Origin: Micavibrio sp. UBA6147
GTDB taxonomy: Bacteria > Pseudomonadota > Alphaproteobacteria > Micavibrionales > UBA1664
NCBI GenBank assembly: GCA_002423185.1
Contig: DIUX01000002.1
Span: 503,945 to 567,944, forward strand
Length of the DNA: 64,000 nucleotides
Reading direction: 5' to 3'
In this document: positions 32,943 through 41,793 of the stretch, one piece after another
How the letters are laid out: every line of letters begins with the position of its first letter
Numbering within the stretch: position 1 is the stretch's first letter
Made by a program: the position numbers and the translations under genes
Notes under the pieces: model-generated
What the model saw: only the letters and a program-made list of their open reading frames with translations
Told to the model about the DNA's origin: nothing
The model's database searches: none

Positions 32943-34427
32943 TTACGACGGAGTTGCGGTTCCACCAACGGTTAAATTACGAATTTTGACCGTCGGATGC
33001 CCGACCCCAACGGGGAGGCTCTGTCCCGCCTTGCCGCACGCCCCAAGGCCGGGGTCAAGCGCAAGGTCATTGCCGATCATGTCGATTTTCGTCATTGTGT
33101 CGGGGCCGTTTCCGATCAAGGTTCCGCCCTTAACCGGCGCGCCGATCTTGCCGTTTTCGATGATATAGCCTTCCTCAACATTAAACACATATTTGCCGGA
33201 GGTAATATCAACCTGACCGCCCGAAATCCGCGCGGCGAAGAAACCTTTCTTGACGCTTTCGATAATCTCTTGCGGGTCGGCGGTTCCGGCGCGCATAAAG
33301 GTTGTGGTCATGCGCGGCATCGGCGCGAAGGTGTAATTTTCGCGGCGGCCATTTCCGGTCGGGGCAACGCCCATCAACCGCGCATTCATGCGGTCTTGCA
33401 TATACCCCTTCAAGATTCCGTCTTCGATCAGGATGTTTTCCTGTGTGCGCGTGCCTTCATCATCGAAATTCAACGACCCGCGGCGGTTCGGAATATCGCC
33501 TTGGTCAACCACGGTCACGCCCTTGGACGCCACTTGTTGCCCGACGCGGTTGCTGTAGATCGATGTGCCTTTGCGGTTGAAGTCGCCCTCAAGCCCGTGA
33601 CCGACGGCCTCATGCAGCATCACGCCGCCCGTCCAACCGGGGCCAAGCACCACATCCATGCTGCCCGCCGGTGTGTCAATCGCCTCCAGATTCACCAAGG
33701 CGCTGCGCAAGGCTTCGTCGACGCCGGCTTTCCATGTTTGTTCGTTGAACAAAGCCGCAAAGTCATGCCGCCCGCCAAAGCTGTAGGAGCCTGATTCCAT
33801 GCGGGTGCCTTGCTTCACATCGACATTGATCCGCATCGACACCAAGGGGCGTTCATCCGCCACCACAAGCCCGTCTTTGCGAATAATCAGGACGTTTTTC
33901 ATCTCGCCGACCACGCTCACCGTTGCGTCATGCACGCGGGAATCGAGGCTGCGGGCATAGGCGTCCACTTTTTCCAGCAACCGGATACGGTCCTCGCGGC
34001 TGTGCCCCGCAAGCGGGCTGTCGGATTGGTATTGCGGAATATAAACCCCGCCTTTGCTTTTCACATGGGCCGGTGTGGTGCTGAGTGCGAGCGAACCGCC
34101 CTTGCCGCCACTGCGCAGGCCTTTGACCGTTTTCATCGCCGATTGAACGGCTTTTTCATCCATCATATGGTTATGCGCGTAGGCAAACGCCTCGCCCGCG
34201 ACATAGCGCAACCCGAACCCTTCGCGCACCGACATGCTGTTGCCTTTGAGCTTGCCATCCGTCCAGCTCAGCCCCTCGGACAATGTTTGCTCGACATATA
34301 ATTCGCCGTCATCCGCGCCGGACAAGCCATTGCGGACAATGCGCTCGACCTTTGCACGGTCCATTCCGTTTTGGTCAAAGAGCAAGGTTGATACGCGCTC
34401 AAGCGCCGTTTGTGTTGGCTGTGTCAT
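32943..34427 (-). CDS. tldD: TldD metalloprotease subunit
   Basis: A 494-residue catalytic partner of TldE/PmbA. The zinc-binding HExxxH motif is intact: His272, Glu273 and His277 in LHEAVGHGLEGDF. Other family stretches are LYVEQTLSEGLSWTDGKLK near the N-terminus, VLGPGWTGGVMLH, and RMTTTFMRAGTADPQEII. The C-terminus IRNLTVGGTATPS is typical. It is encoded convergently with pmbA, so the two subunits are not in one operon here. Confidence 0.95.
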   Translation of the reverse strand: MTQPTQTALERVSTLLFDQNGMDRAKVERIVRNGLSGADDGELYVEQTLSEGLSWTDGKLKGNSMSVREGFGLRYVAGEAFAYAHNHMMDEKAVQSAMKTVKGLRSGGKGGSLALSTTPAHVKSKGGVYIPQYQSDSPLAGHSREDRIRLLEKVDAYARSLDSRVHDATVSVVGEMKNVLIIRKDGLVVADERPLVSMRINVDVKQGTRMESGSYSFGGRHDFAALFNEQTWKAGVDEALRSALVNLEAIDTPAGSMDVVLGPGWTGGVMLHEAVGHGLEGDFNRKGTSIYSNRVGQQVASKGVTVVDQGDIPNRRGSLNFDDEGTRTQENILIEDGILKGYMQDRMNARLMGVAPTGNGRRENYTFAPMPRMTTTFMRAGTADPQEIIESVKKGFFAARISGGQVDITSGKYVFNVEEGYIIENGKIGAPVKGGTLIGNGPDTMTKIDMIGNDLALDPGLGACGKAGQSLPVGVGHPTVKIRNLTVGGTATPS

Positions 34428-34545
34428 GGAATCCGCCTCCCTGCGGTTTTTTTAATTTTTATTCTCTTTTCATAAAGCAAGTTTTTCGTAGGAATTCAAG
34501 TTTTTTTCTTTGGCGGGGCGGATATGTAATGCTACATATACGTCC

Positions 34546-35502
34546 ATGAGTACATCGACACCCCACACATCCGCGCCCATCCCCGCCTCCCTGTCCGCGC
34601 CTGTAAGCGCGGTGAGCCATGCTGCGTCTGGCTTTGCGGGCGAAGCCACGGTGTCTGACTATCTCAATCTCTTAAAACCGCGGGTCATGAGCTTGGTTAT
34701 TTTTTCCGGCTTGTGCGGATTACTCGCCGCCCCCGGTGCGATTAATCCCATCCTTGGCGCCATTGGTATTTTTGCCCTCGCTGTCGGTGCGGGCGCGGCG
34801 GGTGCGGTCAATATGTGGTATGACCGCGACATTGACGCGATGATGAACCGCACCAAAGACCGCCCGATTCCATCAGGCAAAGTCGACCCGTCCGAAGCCC
34901 TCACCTTCGCCCTTATCCTGAGCCTGTTTTCCGTCATGATCATGGGGCTCGCGGTCAATTGGGTAGCGGCAGGGTTGCTCGCCTTCGCCAATTTTTTCTA
35001 CAGCATTGTCTACACCATGTGGCTCAAACGCTGGACGGCGCAAAACATCGTCATTGGCGGCGCGGCGGGGGCATTCCCCCCGATGATCGGATGGGCGATG
35101 GTCACAGGCGGTGTTGACCTGACCTCCCTCGCCTTGTTCATGATCATCTTTTTTTGGACGCCGCCACATTTTTGGGCGCTGGCGTTATTCGCGTGCAAGG
35201 ATTACGCCCGCGCCGGTATTCCCATGCTGCCCTGCGTGCGCGGCGAAACCCACACCAAACGCCAGATGTTCGTCTATACCCTCTTGATGTGGCCTGTCTG
35301 CGCCTTGCCGTTTTTGACCGGCGCATCGGGATATTTGTTTTTATGCGGCGGATTTGCGCTCAACCTCCTCTTCACCCTCAGCGCATGGCGCGTGTTGAGG
35401 GAACCGAACAGTGTGTACGCCGAAGCGCGCAAAATGTTCGGCTATTCCATTTTCTATTTATTCGCAATTTTCCTGCTTCTCGTCATGGATAGCGGGTTTT
35501 AA
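34546..35502 (+). CDS. ctaB: Protoheme IX farnesyltransferase (heme O synthase)
   Basis: A 318-residue UbiA-family membrane prenyltransferase that adds a farnesyl group to protoheme to make heme O, the substrate of CtaA. It has about eight to nine hydrophobic segments. The first Asp-rich motif NMWYDRDIDAMMNRTKDRP binds the prenyl diphosphate, and the second conserved loop is FFWTPPHFWALALFACKDYA, followed by RAGIPMLPCVRGETHTKRQM. The ATG at 34546 is chosen by resemblance; the open frame begins at a TTG 36 bases earlier. It begins a run of plus-strand genes ending at ctaE. Confidence 0.95.
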   Translation: MSTSTPHTSAPIPASLSAPVSAVSHAASGFAGEATVSDYLNLLKPRVMSLVIFSGLCGLLAAPGAINPILGAIGIFALAVGAGAAGAVNMWYDRDIDAMMNRTKDRPIPSGKVDPSEALTFALILSLFSVMIMGLAVNWVAAGLLAFANFFYSIVYTMWLKRWTAQNIVIGGAAGAFPPMIGWAMVTGGVDLTSLALFMIIFFWTPPHFWALALFACKDYARAGIPMLPCVRGETHTKRQMFVYTLLMWPVCALPFLTGASGYLFLCGGFALNLLFTLSAWRVLREPNSVYAEARKMFGYSIFYLFAIFLLLVMDSGF

Positions 35503-35512
35503 GGATTTTTCC

Positions 35513-35629
35513 ATGGATCATTCTGACCTCCACAAAAAGAAAAAAATCAAAAACTATGCGATGCTCGCCGCTTTGCTTGGCTTTATGGCCTTGATCTGGA
35601 TCATCACCATGGTTAAATTCCTTCTTTGA
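35513..35629 (+). CDS. 38-residue single-pass membrane protein, CoxF-like
   Basis: MDHSDLHKKKKIKNYAM then a single hydrophobic segment ending in VKFLL. AAGGA lies about 8 bases upstream, and the gene starts 10 bases after ctaB. Short proteins with a Lys/Arg-rich head and one membrane helix are found between ctaB and ctaG in many alphaproteobacterial oxidase operons (CoxF/CtaF type). The family call rests on position, length and this pattern. Confidence 0.6.
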   Translation: MDHSDLHKKKKIKNYAMLAALLGFMALIWIITMVKFLL

Positions 35630-35666
35630 CGACTCACAACACCCCCTCCAGCAGGAATAAAAAAGA

Positions 35667-36125
35667 ATGAACGTTTTCGGTTACGGGCCGTGGGCTTATC
35701 CAGATATTATGGGAGTATTGCTGGGGCGGGTTCCCACCCATCAAGACGGGATTTTGGAAAATTTTGAAATCGGAATCGTTGCCAATAATACTTTGCCCGG
35801 CGCCTTTCCTTCAAACGGTCATAATTTGCTTGGTGTGATTTACACCGACATCAATGAAAACGACCTCAAAGTCCTCAACACCTATCATGACAGTTTCTTT
35901 GAATTCATGGACGGGGTCGCCATGATCCCAAGACAAAAAAGCGAAAAATTATTCGGGGCATGCTGGATCATTCCCCAGCGCCACACCGACATTATGGCTC
36001 CCACCATCTGGAACGATGAAGCCTTCAAGCGCAACACCCATGCACGGTTTTTGATCGCTTGCCGCGACTTCCGCCGTGAAGTCGTGTCGCGCGGTTTGCG
36101 CTCGCCTTTCGAGTTTACGATGTAA
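35667..36125 (+). CDS. Gamma-glutamylcyclotransferase-like (AIG2/GGCT fold) protein
   Basis: A 152-residue protein whose start, MNVFGYGPWAYPDIMGVLLGR, resembles the FxYGxL loop of the GGCT/AIG2 family. The next parts, LLGVIYTDINENDLKVLNTYH and a C-terminal helical tail, follow the same order. The catalytic Glu expected in the Tyr-Glu-Gly motif appears to be replaced, reading TYHDSFFEF, so enzyme activity is doubtful unless the alignment is shifted. It lies inside the cta gene run between the CoxF-like gene and the YdfG-like reductase gene. Confidence 0.55.
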   Translation: MNVFGYGPWAYPDIMGVLLGRVPTHQDGILENFEIGIVANNTLPGAFPSNGHNLLGVIYTDINENDLKVLNTYHDSFFEFMDGVAMIPRQKSEKLFGACWIIPQRHTDIMAPTIWNDEAFKRNTHARFLIACRDFRREVVSRGLRSPFEFTM

Positions 36126-36192
36126 TCCCGCGCACCGCGCTCCCCCTCCCCTCCAACAACAACCTACAGCCCCCACCATCAAAAAGGTTTCC

Positions 36193-36966
36193 ATGAACGC
36201 CCCTCTCACCATTTTCATCACCGGCGCCACAGGCGGATTTGGCCAAGCCTTCGCCCAGCGCTTTGCCGCGCTTGATTGCCGATTCATCCTGCATGGGCGC
36301 GATGCCGCGCGGCTTGAAACACTCGCCGCCGACATCGAAACGACCTATGGTCGCCCCGTATACCGCCTCATTGCCGACCTGCGCGACCCTGCGGCCTTGC
36401 AAGCCGCCTTGGACGCCCTTCCCGATGATTGGCGCACCATTGACCTTTTGCTCAATAATGCCGGTCTGGCGCTGGGGCTTGAGGGCGCACAAAAAGCCGA
36501 TCTGGAGGATTGGACAACCATGATCGCGGTCAACAACACCGCCCTTGTCACAATATCGCATTTCGTTCTGCCGCTCATGGTCGCGCGCGGGCGCGGGCAC
36601 ATCATCAACATCGCCTCAACCGCCGGAAACTATCCCTATCCGGGCGGCAATGTCTATTGCGCCAGCAAGGCCTTCGTGAAGCAATTCTCGCTCGCCCTGC
36701 GCGCCGATTTGCATGGCACGAATATCCGCGTCACCAATCTCGAACCCGGCATGGCCGAAACCAATTTTTCCGTTTTGCGCTTCAAGGGGGATACGGACAA
36801 GGCTGCCAATGTCTATAAAGGCATGACTCCGCTCAGTGGTAAAGATGTCGCAGAAGCCGCTTTTTGGGTGTTCTCGCAACCCGCCCATGTTAACATAAAC
36901 CGGATGGAAATCATGCCGGTTGCGCAATCCTTCGGACCGCTTCCGGTTGCCCGTGATACCCCATAA
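36193..36966 (+). CDS. Short-chain dehydrogenase/reductase, YdfG-like
   Basis: A 258-residue classical SDR. The NAD(P)-binding motif is TGATGGFG (10-17), LLLNNAGLALG follows, and the catalytic Ser142, Tyr155 and Lys159 are in IASTAGNYPYPGGNVYCASKA. The C-terminal half (IRVTNLEPGMAETNF, VLRFKGDTDKA and PAHVNINRMEIMPVAQSF) closely resembles YdfG, the NADP-dependent 3-hydroxy acid/malonic semialdehyde reductase. The start is set by AAGG about 8 bases upstream; the frame is open for 39 codons before it, overlapping the previous gene. Its place between cta genes does not suggest a respiratory role. Confidence 0.88.
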   Translation: MNAPLTIFITGATGGFGQAFAQRFAALDCRFILHGRDAARLETLAADIETTYGRPVYRLIADLRDPAALQAALDALPDDWRTIDLLLNNAGLALGLEGAQKADLEDWTTMIAVNNTALVTISHFVLPLMVARGRGHIINIASTAGNYPYPGGNVYCASKAFVKQFSLALRADLHGTNIRVTNLEPGMAETNFSVLRFKGDTDKAANVYKGMTPLSGKDVAEAAFWVFSQPAHVNINRMEIMPVAQSFGPLPVARDTP

Positions 36967-37005
36967 CAACGACCAGTATAACGACAAGCGAGATCAACCC
37001 CGTTC

Positions 37006-37602
37006 ATGAACAACAACACCGCCCTTCACGATAAAAACCGCAAAACCGGCCTGATTGTTCTGCTTGCCGTATCGGTGATGGTCGGACTGTCCTTTGCATC
37101 CGTGCCGCTGTATAACCTGTTTTGCCGTGTCACGGGCTTTGGCGGCACAACACAAAAGGCCATCACCGCCCCGTCCGCCGACAAAATTGTCGCAGACCGC
37201 ACCCTTCGAATTCGCTTCAACACCGATATCTCGCCCCGCCTGCCGTGGAGTTTCAAACCCGAACTTCCTGAAGTTTCCCTCCATCCGGGGCAAGAGGCGT
37301 TGATAAGCTATACCGCCCGCAACAACGGCACCGCCCCCGTTACCGGCACCGCGATTTACAACGTCACCCCTGTGCGGGCGGGCAAATATTTTTTCAAGAC
37401 GCAATGCTTTTGCTTTGACCGCCAGACCCTCTCCGCCGGCGAAGACATGCATATGCCCGTATCCTTCTTCGTTGACCCCGACATCATGACCGACCCCGAC
37501 ATGGACGACATCACGACCATCACCCTGTCTTACACTTTTTTCGTTTCAGACTCGCAAGAGCTTGAAAAAGCGAAAGAAGACTTTTACAATCAGGATGAAT
37601 AA
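37006..37602 (+). CDS. ctaG: Cytochrome c oxidase assembly protein CtaG (Cox11 family)
   Basis: A 198-residue copper chaperone that delivers copper to the CuB site of subunit I. There is one N-terminal membrane anchor (about 14-35) followed by the periplasmic domain. The conserved NLFCRVTGFGGTTQ (Cys40) and the copper-binding Cys-Phe-Cys-Phe motif in KTQCFCFDRQ (Cys134 and Cys136) are intact. It precedes ctaE by 82 bases. Confidence 0.95.
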   Translation: MNNNTALHDKNRKTGLIVLLAVSVMVGLSFASVPLYNLFCRVTGFGGTTQKAITAPSADKIVADRTLRIRFNTDISPRLPWSFKPELPEVSLHPGQEALISYTARNNGTAPVTGTAIYNVTPVRAGKYFFKTQCFCFDRQTLSAGEDMHMPVSFFVDPDIMTDPDMDDITTITLSYTFFVSDSQELEKAKEDFYNQDE

Positions 37603-37684
37603 TCTATAAACGCCGTGACCCTGCCGTTCCAAACACGACAAGATCACAGACACCCCAACCAAAGACAACACAGGAACCGCCATA

Positions 37685-38533
37685 ATGGCCGATTACATCG
37701 AATATGACACCACCAACGGCAAACCGCACCCGTACCATCTCGTACGCCCCAGCGCATGGCCGTTGATCTCTTCTTTCGCGGCGGGGTTGCTCGCCGTCGG
37801 CGCGGTTTTGTTCATGCACAAAGTCGAAATCCGCGACGTTCCGGTCGGCCTCAAAGGCGTCATCCTCGGCGCGTTGTCGGTGATGGCCTGTATGTTTTTC
37901 TGGTGGAAAGACATCATCCATGAAGGCGTTGTTGAAAAGGCGCATTCCCCCATCGCCAAAATCGGCCTTCGTTATGGCATGATGTTGTTCATCGCGTCTG
38001 AGGTCATGTTCTTCGTTGCGTTTTTCTGGGCGTTCTTTTCCGCCAGCCTCTTCCCCGTTGGCGGAATCTGGCCGCCCGAAGGGATTCACATCATTCCGGC
38101 CTTTGATCTGCCGCTGTTAATGACCATGATTTTGTTGCTCTCCGGTTGCACCGTGACATGGGCGCACCATGCCTTGCTGGACAATAAAATTGCCGAGGCG
38201 TCCAAAGCCCTCATCATCACCGTTGGGCTCGGCGTTGTGTTCTTGGGTTTCCAAGTCTATGAATATGTCCATGCCCCGTTTGCGTTCAAGGACGGCATTT
38301 TCGCCTCCACATTCTTCATGGCCACAGGTTTCCACGGTTTCCACGTTTTTGTCGGAACGGTGTTCTTGTTTGTTTGCTGGCTCAGAACAGTCAAAGGCCA
38401 TTTCAACGCCGAAAACCATTTCGGGTTCGAAGCCGCCGCATGGTACTGGCACTTCGTTGACGTTGTGTGGTTGTTCCTGTTTGTCGCCGTATATTGGTGG
38501 GGTGCGGGTGACGCGCCGGCTGCCATACATTAA
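37685..38533 (+). CDS. ctaE: Cytochrome c oxidase subunit III
   Basis: A 282-residue subunit III with seven membrane segments. It starts with KPHPYHLVRPSAWPLISSF and contains RYGMMLFIASEVMFFVAFFW with the conserved membrane glutamate. The stretches GIHIIPAFDLPLLMTMILL and TGFHGFHVFVGTVFL are typical, as is WYWHFVDVVWLFLFVAVYWW near the end. Subunit III stabilises the catalytic core and the proton uptake path. A strong terminator 58 bases later ends the ctaB-to-ctaE gene run. Confidence 0.96.
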   Translation: MADYIEYDTTNGKPHPYHLVRPSAWPLISSFAAGLLAVGAVLFMHKVEIRDVPVGLKGVILGALSVMACMFFWWKDIIHEGVVEKAHSPIAKIGLRYGMMLFIASEVMFFVAFFWAFFSASLFPVGGIWPPEGIHIIPAFDLPLLMTMILLLSGCTVTWAHHALLDNKIAEASKALIITVGLGVVFLGFQVYEYVHAPFAFKDGIFASTFFMATGFHGFHVFVGTVFLFVCWLRTVKGHFNAENHFGFEAAAWYWHFVDVVWLFLFVAVYWWGAGDAPAAIH

Positions 38534-38590
38534 GGCGCAGGCATTAAACGCCGGCACAAAAACAAAGCGTCTTCGTTTCAACGACATTTC

Positions 38591-38630
38591 AAAACGGCTC
38601 GCCTGTCACGACACAGCGAGCCGTTTTTTT
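38591..38630 (+). terminator. Rho-independent terminator after ctaE
   Basis: A 12 bp stem AAAACGGCTCGC/GCGAGCCGTTTT with a 13-base loop, followed by further Ts. Confidence 0.92.
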
Positions 38631-38673
38631 ACCGAAGATTATCGCCCTCACCCCTGCCATAGAAAGACCGCGC

Positions 38674-39117
38674 ATGAACACCGCCGCCCCCATACCGCCA
38701 GAGTCGTCAAATCCAGAATCGGCACAGCCGGAAGCCGCCGCCCCCTCCTTCTTTCAAACCCTGTGCCAAGCCCTTCGCGGAGTTTGTCCGCGCTGTAAGC
38801 AAGGCAAGATTTTTGAAACATGGCGCGACCTAAGCCCACGTGAAACATGCCCCGTCTGCGCTTTGCCGCTTGGTAAGCACGACAATGGTGATGGGCCAGC
38901 AGTGTTTTTGATTTTCATTTTGGGGGTTGCGATTGTCCCGCTCGCCCTCATCGCGGATCGTCTTTTCACGATTCCGCTCTGGGTGCATGGGGTTTTATGG
39001 ACGGGGCTTGCCCTCATTCTGTGCGTTGCGATGTTGCGGCCGTTGAAATCCTATATCATCACGCTTCAATACCGCCATTTGCCCCGAACCTTCGAAGGCT
39101 CCGACGACCCGAGTTAA
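38674..39117 (+). CDS. DUF983 family membrane protein
   Basis: A 147-residue protein with two CxxC pairs, CPRCKQGKIF and CPVCALPL, followed by two hydrophobic segments and the end LKSYIITLQYRHLP. This is the DUF983 layout commonly found next to ctaE and SURF1 in alphaproteobacteria, where an oxidase-assembly role is suspected but unproven. It lies after the ctaE terminator, so it would need its own promoter or read-through. Confidence 0.85.
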   Translation: MNTAAPIPPESSNPESAQPEAAAPSFFQTLCQALRGVCPRCKQGKIFETWRDLSPRETCPVCALPLGKHDNGDGPAVFLIFILGVAIVPLALIADRLFTIPLWVHGVLWTGLALILCVAMLRPLKSYIITLQYRHLPRTFEGSDDPS

Positions 39118-39145
39118 CCCCCGAGTTAGCCCGCCGCGCCCCCCC

Positions 39146-39961
39146 TTAACGCAAGGCGCGCACAGACCCACGCAAGCCGCTCAAACCCGTTTGTGTGGGC
39201 AAGGAAGCCTCAGACGGGTTTACAGCCAGCATCCGCCGCCCCAGCGCCGTAGAGCCTTCAATATACGGCGCAACAGCCTTTAAATACGCCGCATCGGCGG
39301 CAAGCCCGATCCATGGAGTCGGAAAATCCGCATCCGCGCCGTGTAAGGATTGCAAGGTTTCGGTGATCTGGTCTTTCTCCGTTCCGTATTTTGTCGGTGA
39401 ATCGATCAAGGGCTGAAAGTCAGGAAAACTCCGTGACCCAATCTCGAAAAGCCCGCCTTGTGTCAAAACAAGTTTCGCCCCCGCGATTTTCGCCCGCGCA
39501 TTCCATTTTTCTTCGCGGTGATTGGGGCTGAGCGTCACGCTCAAACGGTCTAGATCGGTATCCGGCCTGCCGCCCGCCGTGTTGAAGCATTTCGTCACGC
39601 GCATCACATGTTCGCGGATGATATACGCCACAAAAACAAGGTCGGCTTGCTTCGTTTCCGCCAAAAAGTCGCGGTTTTCACGGAAATTGACCACATCAAC
39701 CTCAAACGCCGGATCAATCGGAATTCCGGTTTTGAGGAAATAGCGCAGCATCTGCGTCATAATCGCGCTGTCTTTTTCATTGCCGCCGAATTCTCCGTCC
39801 AGCGCCCCGACCGCCGCAATCGTTTTGATCATCGGTGTTCCCGCCGGCAATTCCGCCGCCCGCACGGCGCAAAGCTCCCTGAAATACGCCTCAACCGCAT
39901 TGACGGGCTGCTCGGTTTGCATCCGCTGTGTCATTGCATCAAACGCTGTTTTCGATGTCAT
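39146..39961 (-). CDS. Paralogous protein of unknown function (copy 2 of a pair)
   Basis: A 271-residue soluble protein without signal peptide. It shares an ordered set of motifs with the product of the gene upstream: GG-x(3)-Asp-Ser, then GIPIDPAFEVDVVNFRENRDFL, the hydrophobic strand DLVFVAYIIREH, W-N-A-R...GAKLVLTQGGLFEI and a C-terminal PTPWIGLAA. No known family was recognised. The conserved strands followed by Asp and Arg suggest an alpha/beta enzyme-like fold. It lies 29 bases after its paralog, in the same operon, convergent with the DUF983 gene. Confidence 0.75.
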   Translation of the reverse strand: MTSKTAFDAMTQRMQTEQPVNAVEAYFRELCAVRAAELPAGTPMIKTIAAVGALDGEFGGNEKDSAIMTQMLRYFLKTGIPIDPAFEVDVVNFRENRDFLAETKQADLVFVAYIIREHVMRVTKCFNTAGGRPDTDLDRLSVTLSPNHREEKWNARAKIAGAKLVLTQGGLFEIGSRSFPDFQPLIDSPTKYGTEKDQITETLQSLHGADADFPTPWIGLAADAAYLKAVAPYIEGSTALGRRMLAVNPSEASLPTQTGLSGLRGSVRALR

Positions 39962-39990
39962 AGTTCGTGTCTTTCGCTTTGTCGTTTATT

Positions 39991-40851
39991 TTATAATGTC
40001 CGCCCGCGCTTGCCAAAAGGCCGCACGGTATGCTTGCCATGACGGCGCGTTTGGTTTTCGGTCGCCTGCCGCGCGAAGATCGGCGCTTCCATCCCCTTGT
40101 CATGCAGGATATTTCCAAGGATTGTGAGGTCTTCGCGTCGCTCCGGCGATACCGGATTACGGCCAAGAATCCAATCCTTACGCGCGAGAATCCCGAGCCA
40201 CAGCATCGGCAAGTCATTTTTAAACCCGTAAAAATGCTCTGTACTCTCGTTGCGATCCCGCCAAAGCGGGATGGAGCTTGGCTTTGTTTCAACAAGGGAA
40301 ATACTCTGCTCATTCGCCAGATATTCCGTGTCGATTTCCTCCTTGCCGCCGAAGGTGATGCATAATTTCGCGCCCGATTGATTGAGGCGCGATTGCCACG
40401 CCGTCCGCCCTTGCAGATCACTCAGGCGTGTTGACAAGTCAAACGCCATGCTTGGGTCATACCGCGCCGCATGGCCGATCCGCGCCAGATGCTCCGCCCC
40501 GTCAAGATATTTACCATTCGAATTATATTGAAGAATACAAGACACGATCACGAGGTCGGTTTTATGATCCTCTCTAAGGAAATCACGCCCCAGCATAAAA
40601 TCAACCGGATCAAGCACGAATTCAGGGTCAATGCCGACCCCGGAGCGATCAAGATAATCGAGCAAAGTGCGGGTGCGGATGCTGTCTTCATCCATGCCGC
40701 CAAACCCGAAATATTGCGGGCGGTTAACGCCAACGATTGTAATGTGACGCAATCCATCGCGCGGCGATTTTTCGTCCATTCGTCCAATAAGACGCTGGCG
40801 AAAAGTTTTTTCATCGATATGATGGTCGCTGCGTATGTAAGGTGCATACAT
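39991..40851 (-). CDS. Paralogous protein of unknown function (copy 1 of a pair)
   Basis: A 286-residue protein. The start MYAPYIRSDHH is chosen because AAGGA lies about 9 bases upstream; a longer frame would run to 40911 and overlap the divergent SURF1 gene. Motifs shared with the downstream copy are ITIVGVNRPQYFGFGGMDEDS, GVGIDPEFVLDPVDFMLGRD, KTDLVIVSCILQYN and SGAKLCITFGGKEEID. The tail is basic (RRHGKHTVRPFGKRGR). The pair is an old tandem duplication; the function is unknown. Confidence 0.75.
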   Translation of the reverse strand: MYAPYIRSDHHIDEKTFRQRLIGRMDEKSPRDGLRHITIVGVNRPQYFGFGGMDEDSIRTRTLLDYLDRSGVGIDPEFVLDPVDFMLGRDFLREDHKTDLVIVSCILQYNSNGKYLDGAEHLARIGHAARYDPSMAFDLSTRLSDLQGRTAWQSRLNQSGAKLCITFGGKEEIDTEYLANEQSISLVETKPSSIPLWRDRNESTEHFYGFKNDLPMLWLGILARKDWILGRNPVSPERREDLTILGNILHDKGMEAPIFARQATENQTRRHGKHTVRPFGKRGRTL

Positions 40852-40905
40852 AAGGATAAGTCCTTCCCCAAACCGCCTATATTTTACATATTGTGATTTA
40901 TACCG

Positions 40906-41781
40906 ATGCAACGCCCTGATTTCAAGTTATTTCTAACACCCCGCTTCATTTTCAAAACGGTCTTTGGACTCCTGTTTTGGACAATCGGCTTGATCGTGTT
41001 GATCCGCCTCGGCCTGTGGCAGCTTGAGCGCCTTGAATGGAAACAAGGAATCCTCGGCATTATCGAGCAAGAACGCCTCACAGACCCCGCCCTCACGCCC
41101 TTTGATGCCGAACTCCTGACCACCATGATTCCGGCGCGGCTCAGTTTACGCCGCGGCCATGTGACGGGGTGGTTGAGCGGTGCGCCCATCGCTATCGGCC
41201 CGCGCCCAAAGGACGGCGTTGCGGGCTATCACATCTATGCCCCCGTAACTCTCTCTGCCCCGTCAGGCGTTCAAGACACGGCGGACAAACCCACCGCGCT
41301 CACGCTCTTGACGAATTTCGGCTGGATTGCGGCGGATAAGCGTGACGCCTTCCAAGCCGCCGTCACACCGCTTATAAGCACCGCCCCCGCCCCTGAAACT
41401 GATACCGGCACGAATTTGACAATTCCGCTCTCCATTACCGGATATCTTGTCGAACCCGAGGCTAAAGGCCGTTTCAGTGCCAATAACTTTCCCGATCAAA
41501 ATATCTGGATGCGGGCGGATTTTGGGGATATAGCGCGTCATTTCAATATTAACGAGGGAAACAGCGTAGAGCTGTTTTTCTACGCTGACCAAATCCCCGC
41601 CGCCTTTGCCAGCTTAGCCGTGCCAGAAGCCCTCCCAGAATCCTTGCCCGCACCCCGCGCCTACGGCGATTTCGGACTCAAGAACGACCATTTATATTAT
41701 GCGCGGTTTTGGTTTGTGATGGCGTTTTTCTGGACGCTGATTCCGATCCTTGCGGTCATCTCCGGCCTTCGCAAAAAATAA
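40906..41781 (+). CDS. SURF1-family cytochrome oxidase assembly protein
   Basis: A 291-residue protein with an N-terminal membrane segment (about 14-36) followed by the SURF1 signature GLWQLERLEWKQ, a periplasmic domain, and a second membrane segment near the C-terminus (FWFVMAFFWTLIPILAVISG). Typical parts are the TNFGWI strand and HLYYARFW before the last helix. SURF1 helps place heme a in subunit I. It is separated from ctaE and DUF983 by the two paralogous genes on the other strand. Confidence 0.88.
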   Translation: MQRPDFKLFLTPRFIFKTVFGLLFWTIGLIVLIRLGLWQLERLEWKQGILGIIEQERLTDPALTPFDAELLTTMIPARLSLRRGHVTGWLSGAPIAIGPRPKDGVAGYHIYAPVTLSAPSGVQDTADKPTALTLLTNFGWIAADKRDAFQAAVTPLISTAPAPETDTGTNLTIPLSITGYLVEPEAKGRFSANNFPDQNIWMRADFGDIARHFNINEGNSVELFFYADQIPAAFASLAVPEALPESLPAPRAYGDFGLKNDHLYYARFWFVMAFFWTLIPILAVISGLRKK

Positions 41782-41793
41782 ACGCCGCGTTTG

